Source: Vulcanisaeta thermophila (lineage in GTDB: Archaea; Thermoproteota; Thermoprotei; Thermoproteales; Thermocladiaceae). Taken from it: a DNA stretch of 64,000 bases. The translations under genes were made by a program, and so were the position numbers. This document shows positions 1 to 9,030 of this stretch, piece after piece; positions within the stretch are counted from its first letter, which is position 1, and every line of letters begins with the position of its first letter. The notes under the pieces were generated by a model. It saw only the letters and a list, made by a program, of their open reading frames with translations. It was not told the DNA's origin and did not search any database. The stretch is from the NCBI RefSeq assembly GCF_001748385.1, contig NZ_BCLI01000001.1:537177-601176 (forward strand), in the 5' to 3' direction.

Positions 1-2
1 AG

Positions 3-503
3 GTTTCCAAGCAAGTGGATTGGGAGGTGGAGCTTGGCGTGGTCATTGGTAAGCGGGGTAAGTACATAGGGGTTAATGAAGCCATGAACTACGTGTTCGG
101 TTACGTAGTAACAAATGACATATCCATGAGGGACTGGCAATTCCCAAGCATAAACCCATACGGGATGAATTGGATACACGGTAAGACCATGGACACGGCA
201 ATGCCCGTGGGCCCATACATAGTCACGAAGGACGAGATAGAAGACCCACACAACCTAAGAATAACACTGAGGGTTAACGGCAACACGGAGCAAGACGACA
301 ACACAAGGAACCTAATATTCAAGGTACCAGAACTCATCTACTGGGCATCCCAGGGAATAACACTGAGGCCGGGTGACCTAATAAGCACGGGCACACCATC
401 CGGCGTTGGATTCCCAAAGGGCAAATTCCTAAAGAACGGCGATGTAGTAGAGGCTGAGGTTGAGGGTATCGGCGTACTGAGGAATTACATCGTTGAGGAG
501 TAG
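3..503 (+). CDS. Fumarylacetoacetate hydrolase (FAH) family protein, 5' partial
   Basis: The reading frame is open at the left edge of the window, so the N-terminus is missing. The visible part is the FAH catalytic fold: an acidic metal-binding start ([11 protein letters not shown]), then [10 protein letters not shown], a [10 protein letters not shown] segment and the C-terminal [11 protein letters not shown] motif. FAH enzymes use a divalent metal to hydrolyse, decarboxylate or isomerise acylpyruvates and related 2-oxo acids in the breakdown of aromatic compounds or sugars. The GTG at base 15 is not the start, because homologous residues continue upstream of it. The exact substrate cannot be read from the sequence. 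The next gene, an acetoacetate decarboxylase-like protein, would fit a catabolic locus, but it has its own promoter region. Confidence 0.85.
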   Translation, partial: VSKQVDWEVELGVVIGKRGKYIGVNEAMNYVFGYVVTNDISMRDWQFPSINPYGMNWIHGKTMDTAMPVGPYIVTKDEIEDPHNLRITLRVNGNTEQDDNTRNLIFKVPELIYWASQGITLRPGDLISTGTPSGVGFPKGKFLKNGDVVEAEVEGIGVLRNYIVEE

Positions 504-747
504 GGAGGCCAAGGGTAAACACTCAAACCCACGCCCAGGGTTGGGTTAGCCACCGCGTGATTGATAATTACTAAAGGGTAATGACTTATCCCTCAACCTT
601 ACAATGATGTCGCGTACCTAAGCACATCTAAAGTTTCCACGTACCTTCGCTTGCTCATATGTACCATCACGTGAATCTAATGTTAAGAGCCCCTAAGGTT
701 ATGAAGTGGTAAAGTGTTAAAGAGTAAAGTGGTGATAGTGATATTGT

Positions 748-1500
748 ATGAGTACGAATAAAATAAGGGGTAAACTCACAGTTGAAAACCTATGGTCCAT
801 GCCCGGTAACACACCACTCTTCGCCAAATTACCCCAGTACTTTCCCGACGCTGAGGTTCTCCAGGTGTTCTTTGAGGCGGATCCGGACGGCGCCGCTGAG
901 ATTGTTCCCTCGGATCTAGAAATACCGGTACCCACTGAGGCAATTATTACATTCTTTAAATTCCCGTTTAGCACCTTAGGCCCATACAATGAATTCGCTG
1001 TGGACATTAAGGTACTGCTTGATGGTCAGGAGAAGTACTACACGGCATATAATTATGTTAATAGTGATGTGGGATTAGCGGCGGGCCGTGAGATCTGGGG
1101 CGTTCCGAAGAAATTCGCGGTATTGGACATAAGGAGGAGCTTTGACTTGGTTTATGGATTTCTCGAGAGACCCGAGGGGTTGAGGTTAGTCACAGCGGTT
1201 ATTAGGCCCGAGGAGCCAGCTAAAATTGAGCCGCTGCCAATAACGAGGCTTGCACTTAAAGTGATACCACCTGCGGGTGATGGTGCTGAACCACTCATAC
1301 AACTGGTAGATAGGTATAGGCATAGGTTAACACCAAAGAGTGTATGGACAGGCCCCTGCACGCTGACGTTTAATAACAGAAGCGATATAGACCCACTATA
1401 CAGGTTGGGACCAAGGAGAATTATCAGGTGTGTCTACGGTACATTTGATTACATACTTGATTTCGGAAAAGTCGTTAAGAACTACAGCAGGAGCAAATAA
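748..1500 (+). CDS. Acetoacetate decarboxylase family protein
   Basis: A 250-residue protein of the ADC fold. The GREIWGVPKK segment (residues about 113-122) matches the family signature that carries the Schiff-base lysine (K121 or K122). The preceding N-terminal half has the usual beta-barrel residues. Characterised members decarboxylate acetoacetate, but many relatives act on other 2-oxo or beta-keto acids as aldolase-dehydratases, so the reaction is uncertain. A TATA-like box (about 715-722) lies roughly 26 bases upstream of the ATG, giving a nearly leaderless mRNA. It follows an FAH-family gene on the same strand, which suggests but does not prove a shared catabolic pathway. Confidence 0.8.
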   Translation: MSTNKIRGKLTVENLWSMPGNTPLFAKLPQYFPDAEVLQVFFEADPDGAAEIVPSDLEIPVPTEAIITFFKFPFSTLGPYNEFAVDIKVLLDGQEKYYTAYNYVNSDVGLAAGREIWGVPKKFAVLDIRRSFDLVYGFLERPEGLRLVTAVIRPEEPAKIEPLPITRLALKVIPPAGDGAEPLIQLVDRYRHRLTPKSVWTGPCTLTFNNRSDIDPLYRLGPRRIIRCVYGTFDYILDFGKVVKNYSRSK

Positions 1501-1695
1501 TTGATTTAATATTTTTCAATTTAAAATCCATCATGCACGCTCATTAATTTCCCCCTTTATCATAAATAAACCATGCAATAGCTAAATCCTCTAGCACGCT
1601 TCCTTATAGGCATTAACAACGAGCTATCAAATCCCCTGGATTCTATTTATGATTCAAATTATTTTGAATGGCGTTACTTTTGAGTTGATTGGGAA

Positions 1696-2556
1696 TTATA
1701 CGCACGCGTTCTTTAGGGTTTCTTCGCATTTCTTGGTTACGTCCCTGGGTATTCTTGGTATTGCGTTGGCGAGTACCTTCCTTGCCAGGTCAAGCTTCTC
1801 CGTCATGACCTTCTCCACGAGTTCCGCCGTCACTGGTTGGTGTGGTACCCATATGTCGTAGTCGGTTATTAGGGCTAGTAGTGAGTAGCACATGCCCAGT
1901 TCCCTGGCCAGGTTTATCTCGGGTACCAACGTCATGCCTATTATGTCGCATCCATACACATCCCTCCAAACCCTGGACTCTGCCTTTGTGGAGAATCTGG
2001 GACCCTCAATGCATATGTAGCAGCCGCCCAGGTGTGTCCTGTTCACCTTACTGGCCTCCTCGTAAAGTACCTGGTTTATCTCCGAGCTGAATGGTTCCAG
2101 CCCAATCTGTATGTGGCATGTCCTTGGCCCGTCGAAGAATGTGTACTCCCTGTTCTTGGTGGCGTCGAAGAATTGGTCTGGGATCACGAAGTCCCCCGGT
2201 GCGAAGTCCTGCCTCAGGCTGCCCACGGCGCTCACGCTTATTATTGCCTTAACCCCTAGGGCCCATAGGGACCATATGTTAGCCCTATAGGGTATCCTGT
2301 GTGGTGGGTACTTATGGCCACGCCCATGCCTTGGTAGGAAGGCAACCCACTGTTTTCCCAACCTACCAATAACTATGTTATCACTGGGCATACCATATGG
2401 TGTGTGCATCTGGACCTCGAAGTACTCACTGAAGAGCCCTGCCTCGTAAAGCCCACTACCCCCTATAACCCCTATGAAGGGTAACTCCTCAATACCGAGG
2501 TCCGTGGGCTTGAGGGGGAACTCCACATTACCCAGCTTGACCAACCTAACGCCCAT
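1696..2556 (-). CDS. mtnP: S-methyl-5'-thioadenosine phosphorylase
   Basis: The 286-residue protein has the purine nucleoside phosphorylase/MTAP fold: GVIGGSGLY near residue 30 for phosphate binding, a PRHGRGH segment, and the substrate-binding [11 protein letters not shown] stretch followed by GMTLVPE. MTAP splits 5'-methylthioadenosine, the by-product of polyamine synthesis, into adenine and methylthioribose-1-phosphate. Length is normal for crenarchaeal enzymes. The ATG at 2556 sits about 29 bases below a TATA-like CTTTAAAG (2581-2588) on the minus strand, so the message should be almost leaderless. Archaeal members can be broad and also accept inosine or adenosine. Neighbouring genes are unrelated. 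Confidence 0.9.
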   Translation of the reverse strand: MGVRLVKLGNVEFPLKPTDLGIEELPFIGVIGGSGLYEAGLFSEYFEVQMHTPYGMPSDNIVIGRLGKQWVAFLPRHGRGHKYPPHRIPYRANIWSLWALGVKAIISVSAVGSLRQDFAPGDFVIPDQFFDATKNREYTFFDGPRTCHIQIGLEPFSSEINQVLYEEASKVNRTHLGGCYICIEGPRFSTKAESRVWRDVYGCDIIGMTLVPEINLARELGMCYSLLALITDYDIWVPHQPVTAELVEKVMTEKLDLARKVLANAIPRIPRDVTKKCEETLKNACV

Positions 2557-2915
2557 ACCAAGTTGCCATTAACATCTCCCTTTAAAGTATTATTCATGGT
2601 GGTGTGCGAGGCCGCCTAATTAAACGTTTAAACAGAATTAATAACAGTAATGAATGAGTGAGAGTGGTTAGTTAAGGCCATTAGGTATTTACTAGGTTGT
2701 TTTAATGATCGGTAATGCTCATTAATGCAATCATTAAGGTTGTTAATTATGTAGTCATAGGTGAGTGATTAACTTCAACCGCTGGTAACTAAGGATTGAA
2801 TGCGTAAATAATCAATTAGTAAGAATCGGGCATGGGCCTTATCACTAACTCCTTTGATTGAGTACTTGTTATGGGCGTTATATCACAGGTCGATACCTAC
2901 GTATTTTGGGTAGGG
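2557..2915. other. Intergenic stretch, no gene seen
   Basis: AT-rich spacer between the MTA phosphorylase start and the glucosidase stop. Apart from the phosphorylase promoter at 2581-2588, I see no supported gene or RNA here. Confidence 0.5.
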
Positions 2916-4868
2916 CTAGGTGGAACTAACGCATTTATTCTCTCCGTAAATTATAACCCTGTTATAGATCCTTGGTGTTATGCCGTGCCCGTCGGAGGTT
3001 ATTGTGGTTCCATCCCTCAGCCTTATGGACCCAGGCCCGTATACCCTGACCTCGGTGGTTGTGGGTATCACAGAGCCGTACCTTATGAATAGTGGAAACT
3101 CGGACTTGGTCTCTATCCACGTGGGTCCCTCGTACTCCTCGCAAGTCCACCAATCGCTCCACTTACCCCTTGGTAGGTATACCCTCCTGGCCTCCCCGTA
3201 GATCTGCGGTGCATAGAGTAGGTGCTTGCCCACGAGATACTCATCAATTATGTGGTACGCGTCCTCATCGTCCTGGAACTCATAGACCAGGGGCCTAACT
3301 ATGGGGTGCCCTGTTTCGTGGGCCTCCCTGGCCAGGGCCAGTAGGTATGGCATTAGGTTCCTCCTCAACTCCACAGCCCTCTTAATGGCGTTGGCGTAGT
3401 CACTCCTAAGCATATAGAATTCCCTGTCAGGGTTGTCGCTAGTGTGCACCCTGAGCAGTGGGAAGAATAGGGCTGCCCTGAAGTACCTAACCAAAAGCTC
3501 ACCCTGATCGTGGTAAATCCTGTACTCACCAAGGCTTGGCCTACCGGCAAAGCCACCGATGTCACACCCAACGAAGGGTACCCCGGAGAGTCCCAGGGAC
3601 TCTATTAACTGTAGTTGCAGTAGTATATCCTCCTGGGATGGCACGTTATCCCCAGTCCATAGAAAGGCATAGCTTTGAATACCCGCGTAACCAGACCTCG
3701 AGAGGATGAAGGGTTTGTCAACACCAGCCCTCCTCAAGCCCTCGTAAGTAGCCATGGCCTCGAAGTATGGGTAGGCATTCCTAACAAGCTCATGCCTCAC
3801 GGACCCACCATCATCAAGCCTATGCACAACACCCCCATCGAAGCACTTATCCGCCCTTCCCAAGTCTGTGGGCTCATTCATGTCAATCCAAATGCCGTCA
3901 ACCCCGTAATCCCTGACCCAACGCTCAATTAAGCCAGCCCACCAATCCCTGGCACGCACGTTGTAGAAGTCTGGGAAGACAACGGCGCCAGGCCACCCAC
4001 GACCAACGTACAACTCCCCATTGGGCGTCTCGCAATAATTGCCCAACCCGCTTAGGAATACTTCATAATTCTGGTCAAGCTTTACGTAAGGATCCACAAT
4101 GGTTACTAACTTAACACCCCTCCTGTGCAATTCATCAATTAACTCCCTGGGCCTTGGGAACTTCTCCCGATCCCACGTGAAGATCTTGTTGGAGTCCATG
4201 TGCTGAAGGTCGAGATAAACAACGCCTGGCTTAACACCGAAGCCCTCCATCTCATCGATAATCCTTAAGATGACGTCCTGGGGCTCATAACCGCAGCACC
4301 TGGAGAATTGAAGGTCAAGGGCCCAGTCAGGTGGGTCTAGGGGCTTCCCGGTTATGTCTGTGTAATTCTCAAGGACCCTCTCAATAGTTGGCCCCCTGAT
4401 TACGTAGATTTCAACGTCCCTGTGTGGTATGGATACCATAACCTCATGGTAGTGCCTAATCCCAATATCGAATGTGAGCTCCGCCGGTGAGTTTATGAAG
4501 AAGCCCACGGCCTCACCACCCCTAACGCTTATGAAGAAGGGTATGGAGACGTAGAGTGGGTCGTGATACCAGGTATAGGCGTAGGAGTCGGTATTCCACA
4601 TCCTGACCCTGACCCTCCTCCTATCAAGCTCAAAGGCCTTCTCACCAAGGCCCAGCACATGCTCCCTAAGCCCCAGATCCTTAATGAACAGTAAGCCGGC
4701 ACCATCCTCCTTAACACCAACCCTATGACCCATAACCTCCCTACTAAACCCATCAACCTCACCATCAAACAATACTCCTTCGGGCTTGAAACTAAACTTC
4801 ACCACAGGCCTCGGCTCATTTATGAGTATTCTAAGTCCCTGCTTACCCTCCTCAATCCTTACCTTCAT
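2916..4868 (-). CDS. Glycoside hydrolase family 31 (alpha-glucosidase/alpha-xylosidase)
   Basis: The 650-residue protein has the GH31 layout: N-terminal beta-sandwich, central TIM barrel and C-terminal beta domains. The nucleophile is D329 in GIWIDMNEPTD and the acid/base is D407 in LWTGDNVPSQ. The barrel also shows the FP-P stretch near residue 237 and a KLVTIVDP strand. Such enzymes release glucose from maltose and malto-oligosaccharides (MalA) or xylose from xyloglucan fragments (XylS); this one is nearer MalA in length, but specificity is not certain. No signal peptide is visible, so it is probably cytoplasmic. The ATG at 4868 lies about 27 bases below a CTTTAAAAG box (near 4896), giving a leaderless message. 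A divergent amino acid permease follows. Confidence 0.88.
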   Translation of the reverse strand: MKVRIEEGKQGLRILINEPRPVVKFSFKPEGVLFDGEVDGFSREVMGHRVGVKEDGAGLLFIKDLGLREHVLGLGEKAFELDRRRVRVRMWNTDSYAYTWYHDPLYVSIPFFISVRGGEAVGFFINSPAELTFDIGIRHYHEVMVSIPHRDVEIYVIRGPTIERVLENYTDITGKPLDPPDWALDLQFSRCCGYEPQDVILRIIDEMEGFGVKPGVVYLDLQHMDSNKIFTWDREKFPRPRELIDELHRRGVKLVTIVDPYVKLDQNYEVFLSGLGNYCETPNGELYVGRGWPGAVVFPDFYNVRARDWWAGLIERWVRDYGVDGIWIDMNEPTDLGRADKCFDGGVVHRLDDGGSVRHELVRNAYPYFEAMATYEGLRRAGVDKPFILSRSGYAGIQSYAFLWTGDNVPSQEDILLQLQLIESLGLSGVPFVGCDIGGFAGRPSLGEYRIYHDQGELLVRYFRAALFFPLLRVHTSDNPDREFYMLRSDYANAIKRAVELRRNLMPYLLALAREAHETGHPIVRPLVYEFQDDEDAYHIIDEYLVGKHLLYAPQIYGEARRVYLPRGKWSDWWTCEEYEGPTWIETKSEFPLFIRYGSVIPTTTEVRVYGPGSIRLRDGTTITSDGHGITPRIYNRVIIYGENKCVSST

Positions 4869-5019
4869 TGCGTTAAGCGATGGCTCGTGACTTTTAAAGT
4901 ATAATGCCCTTCCTTACCATATGTTTATAAATATATCACTGTAAATCACCATTAACATTTACCAAGTACTTCCCTTGTTTGGTAATGTTCATTTATCATA
5001 TTGTTTATGATGGTAATAC

Positions 5020-5028
5020 TTATAAAAA
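5020..5028 (+). promoter_or_regulatory. TATA box deciding the permease start
   Basis: TTATAAAAA centred near 5024 predicts transcription from about 5050. The ATG at 5032 lies upstream of that point, whereas the ATG at 5059 follows it by about 9 bases. The start of the permease is therefore placed at 5059. Confidence 0.55.
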
Positions 5029-5058
5029 CGAATGGTAGTTTCTAACGGTGCGTCTTGG

Positions 5059-6852
5059 ATGGGCCAGGTTAGACTGCGTAGGGCATTAACGGTGTTGGAT
5101 TACTTCATGCTCTCGCTCACAGGCATGGTGGGTTCTGGCTGGCTCTTTGCGGCATTGGGTGCGGCGGGTTATATGGGCCCCGCCGCAATTCTATCATGGG
5201 TAATCGCCGGCATCTTGTTCATATTCATGGTATTCTCATTCGCAGAGCTGGGTGGGCTTTTTCCATTTAGTGGGGCCCTGGCACGTTATAATCACTATAG
5301 CCACGGCGTACTGAGCAATTATATCCTGGCATGGGCATACGCACTAGGTGCGATAACCACGGTGTCCGTGGAGGCAATAGCCATTGTTGAGTACGCAAGT
5401 TACTACGCACCCGCGCTCTGGAATTCAAAACTTGGTGTCTTAACGCCACTGGGCGTTGCTGCGGCCGCTGCGTTAATAATGGCCTTCCTTCTGATTCAAG
5501 TCATTGGCGTTAATATTTATGGCTGGTTCAATCGTTTCATAACCGCTTGGAAATTAATAGTGCCCCTCACTACGGTAATACTACTAATGGCCCTTTACTT
5601 CCACCCAGACTACGTCGTTGGTCACCTACCCGGTGGCTTTGCCCCTTACGGCTACGCCGCGGTCTTCTCTGGAATGATAACCTCGGGGATTGTATGGGCA
5701 TACCAGGGCTTTAGGCAAGGCCTTGAGTATGCGGGTGAGGGAAAGAACCCCCAGAGGGATGTCCCCCTTGGTGTTATAACGGCGATACTAGTTACAGTGT
5801 TGCTTTACATACTCCTTCAGATTGCATTCATAGGGGCCGTTAATTGGCAGGCGGCTGGCGTTAAGCCAGGTGATTGGCAGGCATTAGCAAGTAGTGATTG
5901 GCAGGCCCACCCATTTGTTAGTGAGGCTGTTGCCACTGGAATACCGCTGTTGATTGCCTTCTCATACATACTCCTCAGCGATGCCGTCATATCACCAGCG
6001 GGCACATTGGCTGTTTACGTGGGTACCGCGGGGAGGAACCTCTACGGTATGGGTAGGATGAATTACATACCCAGCCTCTTCTCGAGAATACACACCAGAT
6101 TCCAGACACCCTGGATAGCCCTATTAATTGGTTCAATAATAGCACTGGCATTCCTAGTTCCACACCCTGAGTGGTACACCGTAATGTCGTACTCCACCGT
6201 GGCCACGCTGTATGGGTACCTAATGGCAGGAATAACAAACCATGCATTAAGGCGCCTAGCACCTGACTTAAGGAGGCCGTTTAACCCACCCGCCTGGCAG
6301 TTATTTTACCCACTAAGCTTCCTAGTTGCAGTGCTACTGATCTATTGGTCCGGTTGGTCCTATGTCAACGCGCTAATCATAACCGTCCTCATAGGCCTAC
6401 CACTACTGATACTGGGCCCGTATAGAGATGCCATGAAGATGACGCGCAGATCCTCAGTGGCGTTTGCAATCATTTACTGGGTACTCCTAACGCTGATAGT
6501 CCTCACCTGGTACCTGGGCTGGCTCTCGGGTTTGGGTCCCATTCTATCATTCATAGCCTACTGGATATCCTTATCATTGCTCCAGGTGGGGGTCATGGTT
6601 TATCTATGGTTTAAATCAGGTGGGCATCCAGATGTTAAGGCGGCTTCATGGATACCACCATTCAACATATTGATTGGCGCAATCTCATACATAGGCTCCC
6701 TAGGGCCCCTCAGCACCCCATTGATACCATACCCATGGGACTACCTAGTCATCACATTAATTACATTGGCGATTTACTACTACGCTGTCCGTGTGGCCTA
6801 CGAAACCCCTGACCTCAGGGAAATTAAGTTAAGGGGTCTCCCCATTGAGTGA
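5059..6852 (+). CDS. APC superfamily amino acid permease
   Basis: A long, very hydrophobic protein (597 residues from the chosen start) with about 14 predicted membrane segments. The first helix region carries the glycine-rich GMVGSGWLFA motif typical of amino acid-polyamine-organocation transporters, and a cytosolic loop has GLEYAGEGKNPQRDVP, the usual sequence between helices 6 and 7. It probably imports an amino acid or polyamine by proton or sodium symport; the substrate is not readable. The N-terminus was set at 5059 because the promoter excludes the ATG at 5032. Its stop codon abuts the stop of the convergent ferritin-like gene. A broken relative may exist at 41991-42392. Confidence 0.85.
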   Translation: MGQVRLRRALTVLDYFMLSLTGMVGSGWLFAALGAAGYMGPAAILSWVIAGILFIFMVFSFAELGGLFPFSGALARYNHYSHGVLSNYILAWAYALGAITTVSVEAIAIVEYASYYAPALWNSKLGVLTPLGVAAAAALIMAFLLIQVIGVNIYGWFNRFITAWKLIVPLTTVILLMALYFHPDYVVGHLPGGFAPYGYAAVFSGMITSGIVWAYQGFRQGLEYAGEGKNPQRDVPLGVITAILVTVLLYILLQIAFIGAVNWQAAGVKPGDWQALASSDWQAHPFVSEAVATGIPLLIAFSYILLSDAVISPAGTLAVYVGTAGRNLYGMGRMNYIPSLFSRIHTRFQTPWIALLIGSIIALAFLVPHPEWYTVMSYSTVATLYGYLMAGITNHALRRLAPDLRRPFNPPAWQLFYPLSFLVAVLLIYWSGWSYVNALIITVLIGLPLLILGPYRDAMKMTRRSSVAFAIIYWVLLTLIVLTWYLGWLSGLGPILSFIAYWISLSLLQVGVMVYLWFKSGGHPDVKAASWIPPFNILIGAISYIGSLGPLSTPLIPYPWDYLVITLITLAIYYYAVRVAYETPDLREIKLRGLPIE

Positions 6853-7404
6853 TTACTTCGTTGGTGTCATTGTTGATATGACCTCCAGATAACCCATGTG
6901 CTCCCTCTCATCATTAACAATGCTCCTCAAAATCCTAACAACGGCCTTCGCCATCCGCCTGCAGTATTGATCGCCCCTCACGCTCGAGAGAGGTAGGTAG
7001 CTCCTCAGGAGGAATGTGTAGAGGTTCATGGCGCTCTCCTCATAGTGCTCCAGCTCGCTTAACTTCGTGGTCACCACATCGGTTAGGCTGAGTGTACCAG
7101 CCCTGTAGGACTCCGTGATGAAGGTTAATAGCGCCTTCACACCCTCGGAAGCCCCGTAGACGTTGTTCCTAATGGTGTTTATGGATTCAAAATCCACTAT
7201 ACTCCTGGGCACGCAATTCCTAATTATGGGTATCATAAGCCTAATGGAGACGCTGTGGACTGCGGAGTCCATGCTTATCTTCCTAAATATAAACTCAACA
7301 TCGGGCTTGGCAACCCTCGATAGTACCGCGTATAATGCGGCTATGTTCCTCTCCAAATTACTCATCTCCTCCATTATCGTGATTAAATCCTCAACGTGCG
7401 CCAT
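6853..7404 (-). CDS. Ferritin-like (rubrerythrin-type) four-helix protein
   Basis: A 183-residue, mainly helical protein. Pairs of acidic and histidine residues recur at spacings typical of di-iron four-helix bundles: EEMSNLERN near the N-terminus, LSELEHYEE in the middle and NDEREHMGY near the C-terminus. Such proteins store iron or reduce peroxide. The assignment rests only on these motifs and the helix pattern, so it is moderate. The ATG at 7404 was preferred over a TTG at 7419 because a TTTATATAG box (centre about 7439) predicts transcription from about 7413. Divergent from the flavoprotein gene downstream, which would also suit oxygen or peroxide defence. Confidence 0.5.
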   Translation of the reverse strand: MAHVEDLITIMEEMSNLERNIAALYAVLSRVAKPDVEFIFRKISMDSAVHSVSIRLMIPIIRNCVPRSIVDFESINTIRNNVYGASEGVKALLTFITESYRAGTLSLTDVVTTKLSELEHYEESAMNLYTFLLRSYLPLSSVRGDQYCRRMAKAVVRILRSIVNDEREHMGYLEVISTMTPTK

Positions 7405-7537
7405 TCTAAGGGGTAACAAATTAACTTGGCAGTGCTATATAAACATAAACACTTAGTCAAACTATGCAAATACTTAACAAAATATACAAAAATATTTAAA
7501 TACATTCATATGAAAAACGGAAGAAAGACCCCATGCA

Positions 7538-8890
7538 ATGCTTATAATGATGAAACAACGTGATATCACGATGGACGTGGTAATCATAGGGGGTGGGGCG
7601 GCGGGCATGAGTGCTGCGTCCAGGATTAGGAGGCTAAGGCAGGATGCCAGGGTCGTAGTCCTCGAGGAGACAAATATGGTTTCACACGCACCCTGTGGGA
7701 TACCATACTACGTGGAGGGCTTATTCGACAACCACGAATTGCTCATGCACTACACACCGGATTACTTCAGAAGTGTTAGAAGGATTGACGTAAGGACTAG
7801 GGTGAGGGCTGTGGAGGTTGGTGATGGATTCGTAAAGACAAGCAAGGGCGAAACCCTCAATTGGGATTACCTGGTACTGGCCACGGGGGCTATCCCCAAC
7901 ATACCCAACATACCCATTGAGGGCGGTAGGGTATTCACAGTACACCACCCACAGGGCGCCATGGAGCTTAGGGCGTTACTTGAGGGTGTGGGTACAGTGG
8001 GCATTGTGGGCACTGGCTACGTGGCCCTGGAGATGGCTGAGGCCCTTAGGTTTAGGGGTAAGAGGGTGATTATGATTGGTAGGTCTGGTAGGGTTCTTCG
8101 TAAGTACCTGGATGAGGACATGGGTAGGCTTGTCCTGGAGGAATTGATTAAGCACGGCGTTGATGCTAGGCTGGGCGAGAAATTAATTGAGATTGATCGT
8201 GATGGTAACGGACAGGTCATAGTGACTGACGGTGGTAGGTACGTGGTGGATGCCGTGATCCTAGCCACCGGGATTAAGCCAAGGACTGAGATTGCCAGGG
8301 GGCTTGGGCTTAGGATTGGAGAGACGGGCGCAGTGTGGGTTAATGAGTACATGCAAACCAGCAACCCCCACGTCTACGCCGCGGGTGATGTGGCTGAGAC
8401 CAGGAACCTAGTAACCGGAAAACCCCACTGGCACCCCTTCGGGACCACGGCCAATAAGATGGGCTACGTGGCCGGGAGTAACATAGCGGGCTTTAGAATA
8501 GCGTTCCCAGGTGTTGTGGGGACATCAATGACTAGGTTCATGAACACCTACATAGCATCCACAGGGCTCACCACGGAGGAGGCATTGAGGAACGGGTTCA
8601 GGGCTAGATCCGCCGTGATTAGGGCCAGGGTTAGGGCCAGGTACTACCCAGGTGGTGGTTATGTAACGGTGAAATTAATAGTTAACGATGAAGATCTGAG
8701 GTTAATCGGGGCCCAGGTAATCGGTGATGATGGATCCTACGTACTGGGCAGCATAAACACACTGGCGGCTCTAATGGCTAGGAAGTCCACGGTGTACGAC
8801 CTATTCAACACAGACCTCGCGTACTTACCAGCAGTGACCCAGGTATGGGATCCCCTGATAATCGCAGCGAGGCAATTCCTTAGGGCTTAA
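7538..8890 (+). CDS. CoA-disulfide reductase / NADH oxidase-like flavoprotein
   Basis: A 450-residue pyridine nucleotide-disulfide oxidoreductase. It has an FAD-binding VVIIGGGAAGMSA at residues 14-26, a single active cysteine (C53 in HAPCGIPYYVEG), an NAD(P)H-binding VGIVGTGYVALEMAE and the second FAD motif VYAAGDVAE. The single-cysteine CGIPYYV arrangement is that of CoA-disulfide reductase, NADH oxidase and polysulfide reductase enzymes, not the CxxxxC of lipoamide dehydrogenase. It could keep CoA reduced or reduce oxygen or polysulfide. ATG codons occur at 7538, 7547, 7550 and 7571; the first is used, but the start is uncertain. A TATTTAAATA box (centre about 7495) points to transcription near 7520. 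Confidence 0.82.
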   Translation: MLIMMKQRDITMDVVIIGGGAAGMSAASRIRRLRQDARVVVLEETNMVSHAPCGIPYYVEGLFDNHELLMHYTPDYFRSVRRIDVRTRVRAVEVGDGFVKTSKGETLNWDYLVLATGAIPNIPNIPIEGGRVFTVHHPQGAMELRALLEGVGTVGIVGTGYVALEMAEALRFRGKRVIMIGRSGRVLRKYLDEDMGRLVLEELIKHGVDARLGEKLIEIDRDGNGQVIVTDGGRYVVDAVILATGIKPRTEIARGLGLRIGETGAVWVNEYMQTSNPHVYAAGDVAETRNLVTGKPHWHPFGTTANKMGYVAGSNIAGFRIAFPGVVGTSMTRFMNTYIASTGLTTEEALRNGFRARSAVIRARVRARYYPGGGYVTVKLIVNDEDLRLIGAQVIGDDGSYVLGSINTLAALMARKSTVYDLFNTDLAYLPAVTQVWDPLIIAARQFLRA

Positions 8891-9030
8891 TTTAAATAAA
8901 TTCAATTAAATTTAAATAAATTATTCTATAATTAAACAATAGTGTTATTTAAAGTGAACAGCAATACGCAATCTTTTCCCAACGTGGCATCCGCACACGA
9001 CTTATAAAATATAAAGATTATGCCTAAGTG

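Noticed and set aside
5032-5058. Longer N-terminus for the amino acid permease
   Set aside because: The ATG at 5032 lies before the transcription start predicted from the TATA box.
7538-8890. Possible E3 (lipoamide dehydrogenase) for the 24-33 kb dehydrogenase island
   Set aside because: It has a single active cysteine (CGIPYYV type) and lacks the CxxxxC redox pair of E3.
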